Counted from the first letter of the stretch, positions 1 through 8,959 are shown. The stretch is 64,000 nt of DNA from Agromyces ramosus (GCF_004216665.1 NZ_SGWY01000003.1:434001-498000), one strand, 5' to 3'. Numbers and translations are program-made. Notes: a model not told the origin generated them from the letters alone.

Positions 1-964
1 AGTTGAGCACGTTGAATGCCGCGACCGTGATGTCGCCGCCGACCGCGGGAACGGTCGCCGGACGCAGGTTGGCAGCCGTGAAGGTCGGCTTCAGGTTCGG
101 CGCACTCGCGTCGGTGAGCGGCGTCGGCGGCTGCAGGCGCCAGTTGCTGAAGCCGAAGCTCAGCAGCGAACCGCCGGCCGGGAAGGTGATGGCGTCGCCG
201 TTGCGCACCACCACGTCCTTCGTGAAGTAGGGCTGGTCGCCCGGGTGCGAGGCGTCGCTGACCGAGACGCTGTAGCCGTCATCGAGGATCAGGCGGGCGT
301 TGTTGTTCGCGGTCGTGATGGAGTTCGCCGCCGTCGTGCCGGGCGCCTGCGACTCGAACGCCTCGACCGGCATGGCCGTGCCGGCGCTCGTCCAGAGCTC
401 GCCGAAGCTCTGCAGGTTGTGGCTCGACACCACGCGGTACACGCTCGAGGGGCGCACGAGCATGCCCTCGAACGCCTCACGGGCGCTGCCGAGCACCGTG
501 TTGGGCAGCGGGGTCACCGCGGGCACGCCGACGCCGGCTTGGACCAGCTGGACCGAGCCGGCTGCCGAGGCGGTGATGCGGGTGACGCCACCGCTCTCGT
601 TCACCAGGCCCGTGACGGAGACGCGGTCGCCGATCGCGACGCCGGCAGCCGGGTTGCTCTCGAGGAGGATGAAGATGCCGTCGGAGGCGTTCGGCGTGGC
701 ATCCGTGGGCCCGCCCGAGCCGGCGGTCTGCACGTAGATGCCGCGGAACCCACCGGTGCGGTGGTCGCCGGTGACGATACCCTCGACCGTCACGGTCTGG
801 CCCGCGAGCGGGGAGGTCGCGACGTTGGTGCCCTGCACCTGCGCGATGGTGTGGCTCGGCTCGGCGGCGTATGCCGGCGGCGCGGCGAGGAGTCCCGCCA
901 CGATCGTGCCCGCCGCGGCGACCGCCACGGCTGACAAGCGCTGTATGGTGCTGCGACGTGGCAT
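1..964 (-). CDS. Secreted ExeM/NucH-type endonuclease, N-terminal part (cut by window edge)
   Basis: 321 codons are visible from the ATG at 964; the gene runs off the left edge. The start is supported by AGAGGAG about 8 nt upstream. Residues 1-34 form a signal peptide: basic MPRRSTIQR, an Ala/Val-rich core, then PPAYA before AEPSH, so the product should be exported. The next 270 residues form a beta-rich region (IVTGD, GGFRGIYVQ, DRVSVTGLV, NNNARLILDDG, DVVVRNGDAI) typical of the part that precedes the catalytic domain in ExeM/NucH extracellular DNases. The last visible residues, GDITVAAFNVLN, are where the endonuclease/exonuclease/phosphatase domain normally begins. The catalytic residues lie outside the window, so nuclease activity is inferred from family architecture. 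Confidence 0.8.
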   Translation of the reverse strand, partial: MPRRSTIQRLSAVAVAAAGTIVAGLLAAPPAYAAEPSHTIAQVQGTNVATSPLAGQTVTVEGIVTGDHRTGGFRGIYVQTAGSGGPTDATPNASDGIFILLESNPAAGVAIGDRVSVTGLVNESGGVTRITASAAGSVQLVQAGVGVPAVTPLPNTVLGSAREAFEGMLVRPSSVYRVVSSHNLQSFGELWTSAGTAMPVEAFESQAPGTTAANSITTANNNARLILDDGYSVSVSDASHPGDQPYFTKDVVVRNGDAITFPAGGSLLSFGFSNWRLQPPTPLTDASAPNLKPTFTAANLRPATVPAVGGDITVAAFNVLN

Positions 965-1184
965 GACTCTCCTCTGAATTCCACCCCGGGAAGGCACCCG
1001 CGCGGCGAATGGTTCGGGTCGTGCGTGCGCGAGTGCTGGTCGAAGCCTAAGCACCGCCGCCCACGGTGCCAAGGGGGTTCCATTGCAATATCCGCACGTT
1101 TTCACACAGAGTTCACGCCGCGCGCGCAGATGTGCATCGTCCCTCCCCCCGGCTGCTCGGATGAGCACGCCTTCCGGGCGCCGC

Positions 1185-1190
1185 TACATT
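1185..1190 (+). promoter_or_regulatory. Candidate -10 hexamer for the EamA transporter gene
   Basis: TACATT ends 9 nt before the ATG at 1200, and there is no Shine-Dalgarno sequence between them. A transcript initiating about 7 nt downstream of the hexamer would have almost no leader. No convincing -35 is seen. Confidence 0.4.
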
Positions 1191-1199
1191 TGAACGGTC

Positions 1200-2156
1200 A
1201 TGCTCACCGCCGTCTTCTCGCTCGCCGGAGCACTCGTGTTCGGCGCGGCCGACTTCCTCGGCGGGCTCGCCGCGAAGCGGGTGAGCTCGGTGCTCGTGAC
1301 CGCGGTCGCCGCCGTCACCGGCTTCGTGCTGCTCGCGGCCGCGGCGCCGTTCCTCGGCGGAGTATGGAGCGCACACGACGTGCTCTGGGGCGTGCTCTCC
1401 GGTGTCGCCGGGGCGGTGGCCATCTCCCTGCTCTACGCCTGCCTCGCGATCGGACCGATGAGCATCCTCTCGCCGCTGACGGCGGTGGTCTCGGCCGTGG
1501 TGCCCATGGTCTGGGGACTCCTCATCGCAGGAGAGCGGTTCGCGCCGCTCGGGTACTGGGCCCTCGGGCTCGCACTCGTCGCCGTCGTGCTCGTGGGCTT
1601 CGTGCCCGAGCGCGGGGCCGTGCGGCCGAGCCTCCGCGGCATCCTGATGGCGATCGGCTCCGGCGTCGCGATCGGCACGTTCTTCGTGACGATCGACCAG
1701 ACCTCGGAGGAGAGCGGCGTGGTGCCGCTCCTCCTCAACCGCGCCGTGACGGCGACCATCATGTTCGCGGCCGTCGGCGTGCTCGCGCTCGTCGCGGCGT
1801 CGCGGGCGGCCACGCGCCACCCGTCCGCCGCCGATGCGGGCCCGGTCGGCGCGCGCTCGACCGAGCGGATGCCGCTCCCGGCGCCCGTGGGAACGGCCTT
1901 CGCCCCGGCGCGATCGGCCACCGCGTCGGGCGTGCGCCTCGCGATCGCGTGCGGCGTGGTCGACGTGACGGCGAACGGCCTGCTCCTCATCGGCATCCGC
2001 GCGGGCGACCTGTCGGTCGCGGCGGTGCTCGGCGCGATGTACCCCGCCGGCACGATCCTGCTCGCCGCACTCGTGCTGAAGGAGCGGATCGCGCCGGTGC
2101 AGTGGGCGGGCCTCGTGCTCGCGCTCGTCGCTGCGGGCATGCTCGCGCTCGCCTAG
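1200..2156 (+). CDS. EamA/DMT-family transporter
   Basis: A 318-residue inner-membrane protein of the drug/metabolite transporter superfamily. About ten hydrophobic segments fall into two EamA-like halves (roughly residues 1-195 and 245-318). They are split by an unusually long Ala/Pro/Arg-rich, probably cytoplasmic linker at about 198-245. The second half ends with LKERIAPVQWAGLVLALV, a typical EamA last-helix motif, and the N-terminus has GAADFLGG. The substrate cannot be told from sequence. The ATG at 1200 is preferred because the hydrophobic first helix starts at once. The gene is transcribed divergently from the nuclease at 964, and the 235 bp between them hold both promoters. Confidence 0.8.
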   Translation: MLTAVFSLAGALVFGAADFLGGLAAKRVSSVLVTAVAAVTGFVLLAAAAPFLGGVWSAHDVLWGVLSGVAGAVAISLLYACLAIGPMSILSPLTAVVSAVVPMVWGLLIAGERFAPLGYWALGLALVAVVLVGFVPERGAVRPSLRGILMAIGSGVAIGTFFVTIDQTSEESGVVPLLLNRAVTATIMFAAVGVLALVAASRAATRHPSAADAGPVGARSTERMPLPAPVGTAFAPARSATASGVRLAIACGVVDVTANGLLLIGIRAGDLSVAAVLGAMYPAGTILLAALVLKERIAPVQWAGLVLALVAAGMLALA

Positions 2157-2233
2157 GCCCGCCGCAGTCCGCCGCCGCAGTCCGCCCCCGCCGCCGCCGC
2201 CGGCCGCCCGCCTGCCCGGACCGCAGAGCAGGA

Positions 2234-4771
2234 CTAGAGCCGCACGACCTCGGTGACGCGCACGACCGCGGCGCCCTCCTCCGCCGACTCGCGCAGGTCG
2301 ACCTCGGCGCGGATGCGCCAGTCGTGGTCGCCGGCCGGGTCGTCGATCGTCTGCTCGACGCGCCAGGTGCCGGCCGCGGCATCCGACTCGTCGATCGCGA
2401 CCAGCCGCGGCGAGCGCGCGGCCGCACCCGTGAGGATGTCGTCGTGCTCGGCGTAGTAGCGGTCGAGCGCGTCGGGCCAGCCGGCGTCGGGGTCGAGCTC
2501 GGCGAGCTCGTCGTCGCGCTCGAGGGCGGCCAGCTGCACGCGCCGGAACAGCTCGTTGCGCACGAGCACGGTGAAGGCGCGGCGGTTCGTGACGACCGAA
2601 GGCGGAGGAGGCGGCACGACGGCGGCCTCGTCCTCGGGCAGGTGGCTCGACGGGTCGACGAGCTCGTTCCACTCGTCGACGAGGCTCGAGTCGACCTGCC
2701 GCACGAGCTCGCCGAGCCACTCGATGATGTCGAGGAGCTCCTCGTCCTTCGCCTCGGTCGGCACCGTCTGGCGCACCGCGCGGAAGGCGTCGGAGAGGTA
2801 CCGCAGCACGAGTCCCTCGCTGCGCGCGAGCTGGTAGAACGAGACGTATTCTCCGAACGACATGCTGCGCTCGAACATGTCGCGCACCACCGACTTCGGA
2901 CTGAGCTCGAAATCCCGCACCCACGGCTGGCTCGACGCGAAGGTCTCGAACGCCTGGGCGAGCAGCTCGTCGAGCGGCTTCGGCCAGGTCACCTCCTCGA
3001 GCAGCTCCATGCGCTGCTCGTACTCGATGCCCTCCTGCTTCATCGCGCCGACGGCCTCGCCGCGGGCCCTGTACTGCTGCTGCGAGAGGATCGGGCGCGG
3101 GTCGTCGAGCGTCGACTCGATGACGCTCAGCACGTCGAGGGCGTAGTGGCCGGTGCCGATGCCCTGGCCGCGCGCCTCGTGGGGGTCGAGCAACTCGATC
3201 GCGGCGAGCGCGAACGGCGAGAGCGGCTGGTTCAGGGCGAAGTTCGGCTGCAGGTCGACCGTGAGGCGCAGGTCGGCGAGACGGCCCGGCGCCGACGCGG
3301 GCACGATCTCGACGACGCCGGCGTCGCGCAGGGTGCGGAGGATGTCGAGCGCGCGGCGCGCGAGCTCGAAGGTGCGGGAGCGCGCCTCATGGTTGTCGAA
3401 CACGAGCGAGCGGATGTCGCCGGCGACGTCGTCGCCGCGGCCGATCACGTTGATGAGCATCGCCGCCGTGAGCTTCAGCTGCGGTGCGAGGGGTTCGGGC
3501 TCGGCCGCGACGAGTCGCTCGAACGAGCCCTCGCCCCAGGTGATCTGGCCGGCCGGCGCCTTCTTGCGCACGATCTTCTTGAGCTTCTTCGGGTCGTCCC
3601 CCGCCTTGCGGACGGCGGCCTCGTTCTCGATCTCGTGCTCGGGCGCGAGCACGACCACGGTGCCCGCCGTGTCGTATCCGGCGCGACCGGCACGCCCCGC
3701 GACCTGGTGGAACTCGCGGGCGCTGAGCTGGCGCATCCGCTGCCCGTCGAACTTCGCGAGCGCGGTGATGAGCACCGTGCGGATCGGCACGTTGATGCCG
3801 ACGCCGAGCGTGTCGGTGCCGCAGATGACGCGGAGCAGCCCGCGCTGGGCGAGCGTCTCGACGAGGCGGCGATAGCGCGGCAGCATACCGGCGTGGTGCA
3901 CGCCGATGCCCGCGCGCACCAGCCGCGAGAGCGTCTTGCCGAAGCCGGTGGTGAAGCGGAATCCGCCGATCGCGTCGGCGATCTCATCGCGCTGCTCGCG
4001 CGTGATGACCCTGATGGACGACAGGGCCTGCGCTCGTTCCATCGCCGCGGCCTGCGAGAAGTGCACGATGTAGACGGGCGCCTGGCGGGTCTCGAGGAGC
4101 TCCTCGACCGTCTCCTGCACGGGCGTCCTCGCGTAGGAGAAGTGCAGGGGCACCGGGCGGTCGACGCCGGTGACACGTGCGGTCTCGCGACCGGTGCGCC
4201 GGGTGAGGTCCTCGGCGATCGCGGTGACGTCGCCGAGGGTCGCCGACATCAGGATGAACTGGGCCCGGTGGAGCGTGATGAGCGGGACCTGCCACGCCCA
4301 GCCGCGATCGGGGTCGCCGTAGTAGTGGAACTCGTCCATCACGACCTGGTCGATCGCGGCATCCGGACCCTGACGGAGGGCGATGTTCGCGATGATCTCG
4401 GCGGTGCAGCAGATGATCGGGGCATCGGGGTTCACCGAGCTGTCACCGGTGACCATGCCGACGTTCTGGGCGCCGAAGATCTCGACCAGCTGGAAGAACT
4501 TCTCGCTCACGAGCGCCTTGATGGGCGCGGTGTAGTAGCTGCGCCCCCCGTTGGCGACGGATGCCGCGTGCGCCGCGACCGCGACGAGCGACTTGCCCGT
4601 GCCGGTCGGCGTCGAGAGGATCACGTTCGCGCCGGAGACGATCTCGATGATCGCCTCGTCCTGCGCGGGGTAGAGCGCGAACCCGCGCTCGTCGGCCCAC
4701 TCCACGAACGCGTCGTACATCGCGTCCGCGTCGTACGGGCGCGGGGCGCGGTCGAGCAGCGGCTGGGTCAT
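2234..4771 (-). CDS. DEAD/DEAH-box helicase with DUF3516 C-terminal domain
   Basis: 845 residues, a Ski2-like superfamily 2 helicase. Motifs seen: Walker A TPTGTGKS (Lys60), motif II as MDEFH near residue 145, ILMSATLGD (motif III), and GVHHAGMLP and HQVAGRAGRAGYD in the second RecA domain. The rest, from about 430, matches the DUF3516 region of actinobacterial helicases (about 850 residues), including a Pro run (VVPPPPPS) near 750. Probably an RNA helicase or RNA-remodelling enzyme; the in vivo substrate is unknown. The start at 4771 (MTQPLLDRA) gives the normal length. The frame stays open far upstream but that part is antisense to the GH35 gene and is not coding. A CAGACT hexamer ends 7 nt before this start, so it may be leaderless. 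Confidence 0.88.
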   Translation of the reverse strand: MTQPLLDRAPRPYDADAMYDAFVEWADERGFALYPAQDEAIIEIVSGANVILSTPTGTGKSLVAVAAHAASVANGGRSYYTAPIKALVSEKFFQLVEIFGAQNVGMVTGDSSVNPDAPIICCTAEIIANIALRQGPDAAIDQVVMDEFHYYGDPDRGWAWQVPLITLHRAQFILMSATLGDVTAIAEDLTRRTGRETARVTGVDRPVPLHFSYARTPVQETVEELLETRQAPVYIVHFSQAAAMERAQALSSIRVITREQRDEIADAIGGFRFTTGFGKTLSRLVRAGIGVHHAGMLPRYRRLVETLAQRGLLRVICGTDTLGVGINVPIRTVLITALAKFDGQRMRQLSAREFHQVAGRAGRAGYDTAGTVVVLAPEHEIENEAAVRKAGDDPKKLKKIVRKKAPAGQITWGEGSFERLVAAEPEPLAPQLKLTAAMLINVIGRGDDVAGDIRSLVFDNHEARSRTFELARRALDILRTLRDAGVVEIVPASAPGRLADLRLTVDLQPNFALNQPLSPFALAAIELLDPHEARGQGIGTGHYALDVLSVIESTLDDPRPILSQQQYRARGEAVGAMKQEGIEYEQRMELLEEVTWPKPLDELLAQAFETFASSQPWVRDFELSPKSVVRDMFERSMSFGEYVSFYQLARSEGLVLRYLSDAFRAVRQTVPTEAKDEELLDIIEWLGELVRQVDSSLVDEWNELVDPSSHLPEDEAAVVPPPPPSVVTNRRAFTVLVRNELFRRVQLAALERDDELAELDPDAGWPDALDRYYAEHDDILTGAAARSPRLVAIDESDAAAGTWRVEQTIDDPAGDHDWRIRAEVDLRESAEEGAAVVRVTEVVRL

Positions 4772-4876
4772 CCGTCCGAGTCTGTCACGCGCGGCGGGAG
4801 GCACCGCACCGGCGCGTGAGCACGACGGCGCGCGTGGTAGAACTGGGAGCGCACACCGTCGAAGGAGCCGCACGTC

Positions 4877-7216
4877 GTGACATCCGCCGCTCCGCTCGGC
4901 GTGACGCATCGCCCGCACGACCGCCCGCTGGCGCGTCCGGCGTTGAGCAACGCGACCGACCGGCACGACCGGTTCGCCCTCACGAACCGGTACGTCGAGG
5001 TCGACGGCCGTCCGGCGATCCCGGTCTCGGGCGAGGTGCACTACAGCCGGGTGCCGCGCGCCGAGTGGGAGGAGCGCCTGCGGCTCATGCGCGCCGGCGG
5101 CATCACCGTGGTGGCCACCTACGTGTTCTGGAACCACCACGAACCCGAGCGCGGGCATCGAGACTTCGGCGGCGCACTCGACGTGGCGGCGTTCGTGGCG
5201 CTGTGCGGACGGCTCGGATTCGACGTCGTGCTGCGCATCGGCCCGTGGTGCCACGGCGAGGTGCGCAACGGCGGGTTCCCCGACTGGGTGCAGGACGCCC
5301 CCGTGGCGCACCGCACCGACGACCCCGCCTACCTCGCATTGGTCGACGAGTGGTTCGCCGCGCTCGGCGCGGAGCTCGCACCGCTGTGCGGACCCTCGAG
5401 CCGGGTGATCGCCATCCAGCTCGAGAACGAGCTCTACGACCAGCCCGCACACCTGGTCACGCTCAAGCGCATGGCGCGCCGCCACGGGCTCACGGCGCCG
5501 ATCGCCACCGCGACCGCGTGGGGCGGCGCCGACCTGCCGGCGGGCGAGGTCCTCCCGCTCTACGGCGGCTACGGCGACGGGTTCTGGGTCGACGCCGACC
5601 AGCCGTGGGACACCACGTTCCGCGAGCACTTCTTCTTCTCGCACGCCTGGGACGATCCCGGCATCGGCGCCGACCTGCGCGACCACCCGGGCGTGGGGCG
5701 CCACGACCACGGCGTCGTGCCGCGGCTGCCCTCCCCCGACTTCCCCGCCGCCACGTGCGAGCTCGGCGGCGGCATGGCGACCGCGTACCACCGCCGCCCG
5801 CTCCTCGGTGCGCTCGACATCGCCGCGGTCGCCCACGGCAAGATCGGCAACGGATCGGGCTGGCAGGGCTACTACATGTACGCCGGCGGGACGAACCCGC
5901 GGCCCGGCCTCCAGGAGTCGCAGGCGACCGGCTACCCCAACGACCTGCCGGTCTTCGACTACGACTTCCACGCCCCGATCGGCGCGGCCGGCGACCTGGC
6001 ACCGAGCCACGCCGAGCTCCGGCGCCAGCATGCCTTCCTCGCCGCGTTCGGCGAGTCCCTCGCCGACATGCCGTCGACGCTGCCCGACGTGCTGCCGACG
6101 GGCGTCGACGACGCCGAGACGCTGCGCTGGGCCATCCGCTCCGACGGGGCATCCGCGTGGGTGTTCGTCAACCGGCAGCAGCCGTACGAGCCGCTCGACA
6201 CCTGCCGGGGCGCCCGGTTCGCGATCGGGCTCGACGCCGAGACCGTGGTGTTCCCGCAGGAACCCGTCGACGTGCCGTCGGGCACCATCGCGCACTGGCC
6301 GGTGAACCTCGAGCTGGGCGGGGTGCGCCTGCGCTGGGCCACGGCCTCGCCGCTGACGGTGCTCGACCCGCGCGACGACCCGACGCTCGTGCTCGTCGCC
6401 GAGGCCGGAATCCCGGTCGAGCTCGCCGCCGACGGCGCCTCGATGACGGATGCCGCCGGCTCGACGCGCGGGGTCGCGCCCGGCGTGTTCCGGGTCGACG
6501 CCGCCGAGCCACGGGGGGTCGACGTGGTGCAGGGCGACGCCCGCCTGCGGGTGCTCGTGCTGCCCGCGGCATCCGCGCACGACCTCTGGGTGCTCGATGC
6601 GCCCGATGGGCGCCGGCTCGTGCGCAGCGCCGCGCCCGTGCACCTGGACGACGACGGCCGGCTCGCCGTGCGGTCGCCGCAGCCACCTGACGTGGAGGCG
6701 TTCGACGTGTCGGCCCGCGCGTTCGTCGCCGTCGCCGTCGCCGTCGACGCGTCCGGGCCCGGAGCGGAGGTCGCGCTCGCACCCGAGCCGATCGACGTCG
6801 GCGAGCCACCGCCCGCGACCTACGGCGAGCGCGCCGGCCGCGCCGCCGCGCCCGATGCCGCCGCGATCGCGCGGCACGGCTCGACCTGGTCGCTGCGCCT
6901 GCCGGATGCCGCGCCCGGACGCCCCGTGCTGCACGTCGACTGGGCGGGCGACGTCGCGGTGCTCGAGGTCGACGGACGCGTCGTCGCCGACCGGTTCTGG
7001 GACGGCACGCCGTGGACGATCGGACTCGACGCACTCGACCTCGCGCCCGGTGCCCACGTGACGATCCGCATCGTGCCGCTGCATCCCGAGGCGGCCGTTC
7101 GGCTTCCCGCCGAAGCGGAGGCGCGTCGGCGGGCGGTCGACGGACCCCTCGTCGCGCTCGACCAGGTGCGTCTCGTGAGCTCGCCCCGCTGGCGGGAGCT
7201 CCCGGCGGGGGACTGA
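4877..7216 (+). CDS. Beta-galactosidase, glycoside hydrolase family 35
   Basis: 779 residues, hydrolysing terminal beta-galactosides by a retaining mechanism. The (beta/alpha)8 barrel covers about residues 30-370 and carries GH35 marks: GEVHYSRVP, TYVFWNHHEP, RIGPWCHGEVRNGG. The acid/base is Glu185 in IQLENELYD and the nucleophile is Glu295 in TCELGGGM. The remainder is beta-sandwich-like. There is no signal peptide, so the enzyme should be cytoplasmic and act on imported oligosaccharides. A GTG start at 4877 is chosen because GAAGGAG lies 9 nt upstream. No sugar transporter or regulator is adjacent, so the physiological substrate is open. It is divergent from the DUF3516 helicase, with only 105 bp between the starts. 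Confidence 0.9.
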   Translation: MTSAAPLGVTHRPHDRPLARPALSNATDRHDRFALTNRYVEVDGRPAIPVSGEVHYSRVPRAEWEERLRLMRAGGITVVATYVFWNHHEPERGHRDFGGALDVAAFVALCGRLGFDVVLRIGPWCHGEVRNGGFPDWVQDAPVAHRTDDPAYLALVDEWFAALGAELAPLCGPSSRVIAIQLENELYDQPAHLVTLKRMARRHGLTAPIATATAWGGADLPAGEVLPLYGGYGDGFWVDADQPWDTTFREHFFFSHAWDDPGIGADLRDHPGVGRHDHGVVPRLPSPDFPAATCELGGGMATAYHRRPLLGALDIAAVAHGKIGNGSGWQGYYMYAGGTNPRPGLQESQATGYPNDLPVFDYDFHAPIGAAGDLAPSHAELRRQHAFLAAFGESLADMPSTLPDVLPTGVDDAETLRWAIRSDGASAWVFVNRQQPYEPLDTCRGARFAIGLDAETVVFPQEPVDVPSGTIAHWPVNLELGGVRLRWATASPLTVLDPRDDPTLVLVAEAGIPVELAADGASMTDAAGSTRGVAPGVFRVDAAEPRGVDVVQGDARLRVLVLPAASAHDLWVLDAPDGRRLVRSAAPVHLDDDGRLAVRSPQPPDVEAFDVSARAFVAVAVAVDASGPGAEVALAPEPIDVGEPPPATYGERAGRAAAPDAAAIARHGSTWSLRLPDAAPGRPVLHVDWAGDVAVLEVDGRVVADRFWDGTPWTIGLDALDLAPGAHVTIRIVPLHPEAAVRLPAEAEARRRAVDGPLVALDQVRLVSSPRWRELPAGD

Positions 7217-7230
7217 CCGCCGGTGCCCTC

Positions 7231-7262
7231 GTCGCGTCAGGCGTGCGTCGCGTCAGGCGTGC
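7231..7262. repeat. 16-bp perfect tandem duplication over a stop codon
   Basis: GTCGCGTCAGGCGTGC occurs twice head to tail (7231-7246 and 7247-7262). The second copy holds the last codons and the TGA stop of the LGFP gene (stop at 7253-7255 on the minus strand). The first copy supplies another TGA in a different frame just beyond it. Confidence 0.85.
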
Positions 7263-7993
7263 GGCGCGAAGCCGGACGGCACCTCGTCGAGGGAACCGCG
7301 ATCCGCGCCGCCGGGTGCGCCGGATGACGCCGACGCCTCGGATGCCGTGATCGTGATCTCGGGGCCGCCGGCCGGCGACCAGGCGATGGTGCCGTGCTCG
7401 AAGCATCCGCGCAGGACGCCGGTGGCATCGACGGCGGCGTCCGACACGGGCACGCCGAGCGCCGAACGCTCCCAGCCGAGCAGCGCCCAGATGTCGCGCA
7501 CCATGCCGTGCACGATCGTGGCGCCGTGTCGTGCGGTCCAGGCGATCGTGCCGCCCTCGAAGTGCGCGACGCCGCCCGCCGACCCGTTGCCGGGGGTGCG
7601 GTAGCCCTCGAGCCGCAGCTCGTCGGTCGTCGGCAGGCCGAGGAACGACGCCTCGCCACCGACCTCGATCCAGCGCGCCGCGATCTCCCCGTGCACCTCG
7701 TGGGCGCCGGTGCGCTCCGACCAGTAGACCGCGCCGTGCTCGAACTCGCGACGGAAGACCTCGGCGTCGGCCGAGCGGAGGTGCAGGGCGGTCGGCTCGC
7801 CGAGCCACGGGTGCTCGGCGCGCTTGGCGCTGATCGCGGGCACCGCGACCAGCATCCGGTTGGCGGGGTCGTAGCGCACCGCCGTGCGGAAGTCCGACCA
7901 GCTCACGGCGCGATCGAGCCGCTTCGGCAGGAGGCCGGCCTGGGCAGGGCGCGCCTGGGTCATGGCCGCGGGTCGCGTCATCCGGTGGTCCAT
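7253..7993 (-). CDS. LGFP-repeat protein
   Basis: 246 residues with three to four degenerate LGFP-type repeats (about 54 residues each) between residues 60 and 215. Examples are 'FEHGAVYWSERTGAHEVHG', 'FLGLPTTDE..FEGGTIAWTARHGATIVHG' and 'ALGVPVSD..FEHGTIAWSP'. LGFP repeats are found in actinobacterial cell-wall-associated proteins and are thought to help anchor or bind the envelope. No signal peptide is visible, so secretion is not supported here and the true N-terminus is uncertain: ATG 7993, 7981 and 7963 are all possible, and none has a clear Shine-Dalgarno site. A Gly/Ala/Ser-rich tail follows the repeats. Confidence 0.65.
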   Translation of the reverse strand: MDHRMTRPAAMTQARPAQAGLLPKRLDRAVSWSDFRTAVRYDPANRMLVAVPAISAKRAEHPWLGEPTALHLRSADAEVFRREFEHGAVYWSERTGAHEVHGEIAARWIEVGGEASFLGLPTTDELRLEGYRTPGNGSAGGVAHFEGGTIAWTARHGATIVHGMVRDIWALLGWERSALGVPVSDAAVDATGVLRGCFEHGTIAWSPAGGPEITITASEASASSGAPGGADRGSLDEVPSGFAPHA

Positions 7994-8205
7994 CGTGCTG
8001 TTCCGCTCGTCGGCCGGGCGGAGCCCGGAGTGCTGTCCCGGGCCTTCCGGGGAAACGGGGGAAGCCGGCCGGCACCTGGTCCAGAGAGACGAGGTGCTGA
8101 CCGGCTATCCGATCGCCGGCCGCGGTGACAGTTCCCCCTGCGGTCCGCGGCCCGACGATCGAGTCCCACGCTACGAGCGAGGCGGTGGGCCTGGCATCAG
8201 GGTTA
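7994..8205. other. Intergenic stretch with a short echo of the LGFP gene 3' end
   Basis: No gene is supported in these 212 bp. Positions 8061-8090 match the 3' end of the LGFP gene (7268-7297) at about 24 of 30 positions in the same orientation, encoding SLDQVPAGF against SLDEVPSGF. This may be a remnant of a second copy. Confidence 0.35.
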
Positions 8206-8883
8206 TCACTGAACTTCGGAGACGCGGCGCACGGATGCCGCAGGCACACCGCGCGGCGTCGAGGCGGCGTTCTCGGCGGCGGCGGCGGCGACGGCGATCG
8301 CATCGCGGGCGAGCGCCGTGGCCGACTCCACCAGTACGGCGCGGCGCCGGACCGCGCGATCACCGGCGCCGGCCGACCCGCCGCCGATGAGGAACGCGTC
8401 GAGGTGCCCGAGCACTGGCCAGGCGTTCACGAGCGAGACGATGGTGAGCAGGAGCTCCCCGGCCGCGGCTCGGTCGACCCCCGGCAGGAGCTCGCGGAAC
8501 CGCTCGACCTTCTCGTCGTGGTACGCCGCGCGCGCCGCATCGGCGGCCGTCGCCGGACCTCGTTCGAGGCCCTCCCAGAACACGAGTCTCGGGATGACCC
8601 CGTCGGCGAGATGGTGGTCGAACAGTCGGCCCGCGTAGTCGCCGACGGCGCCGGGGCCCGCGCCGAGCATCGGCACCTCGTCCATGGAGCCGCGCAGGCG
8701 GTGGGCGAGCACGGCCGCGAACAGGTCGTCCTTCCTGCCGAAGTACTGGTAGATCCGCTCCTTGTTGACCCCCGCCGCTGCCGCGATGCGGTCGATCCGG
8801 GCGCCGGCGAGCCCGTGCTCGCTGAACTCCGTGGTCGCGGCATCGAGGAGCAGTCGCTTCGTGCGTTCCGTGTCCCAGGCCAT
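8206..8883 (-). CDS. TetR-family transcriptional regulator
   Basis: 225 residues. The N-terminal TetR helix-turn-helix is clear: KRLLLDAATTEFSEHGLAGARIDRIAAAAGVNKERIYQYFGRK, residues about 9-51 (quoted in part: RIDRIAAAAGVNKERIYQYF). The C-terminal ligand-binding domain is all-helical with no recognisable ligand signature. The last 25 residues are Ala-rich. The gene is divergent from a small membrane protein. Two near-identical inverted repeats (8904-8917 and 8946-8959) lie between them, so local autoregulation plus control of the neighbour is likely. A TAGGAT hexamer ends 6 nt before the ATG, pointing to a leaderless transcript with the first repeat placed between -10 and -35. Confidence 0.85.
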   Translation of the reverse strand: MAWDTERTKRLLLDAATTEFSEHGLAGARIDRIAAAAGVNKERIYQYFGRKDDLFAAVLAHRLRGSMDEVPMLGAGPGAVGDYAGRLFDHHLADGVIPRLVFWEGLERGPATAADAARAAYHDEKVERFRELLPGVDRAAAGELLLTIVSLVNAWPVLGHLDAFLIGGGSAGAGDRAVRRRAVLVESATALARDAIAVAAAAAENAASTPRGVPAASVRRVSEVQ

Positions 8884-8889
8884 GGCTCC

Positions 8890-8895
8890 ATCCTA
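8890..8895 (-). promoter_or_regulatory. Candidate -10 for the tetR gene (leaderless pattern)
   Basis: On the minus strand TAGGAT is followed by 6 nt and then the ATG at 8883. No Shine-Dalgarno sequence is present in that gap. Confidence 0.5.
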
Positions 8896-8903
8896 CCGAT
8901 CTC

Positions 8904-8917
8904 CAACCGGATAGTTG
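8904..8917. promoter_or_regulatory. Candidate TetR operator 1
   Basis: CAACCGGATAGTTG, an inverted repeat with CAAC/GTTG arms and a 6-nt centre. It sits just upstream of the tetR -10 element, where a bound repressor would block RNA polymerase. It shares CAACCGnnnAGTTG-like form with the site at 8946. Confidence 0.6.
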
Positions 8918-8945
8918 CGAATTCTCCCGACCCGTGCTTCAATTA

Positions 8946-8959
8946 CAACCGTTCAGTTG
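8946..8959. promoter_or_regulatory. Candidate TetR operator 2
   Basis: CAACCGTTCAGTTG, the same CAAC-N6-GTTG architecture as the site at 8904 and exactly 42 bp from it (four helical turns). It lies 22 bp upstream of the small membrane protein start at 8981. Confidence 0.6.

Noticed and set aside
1025..4819. A 1264-codon open frame on the plus strand
   Set aside because: It is antisense to the helicase and overlaps the EamA gene; its translation is Arg/Ala/Asp-rich without motifs, as expected in high-GC DNA.
4772..7084. N-terminal extension of the helicase frame to 1616 codons
   Set aside because: It lies antisense to the GH35 gene, has no domain, and MTQPLLDRA gives the family's normal length.
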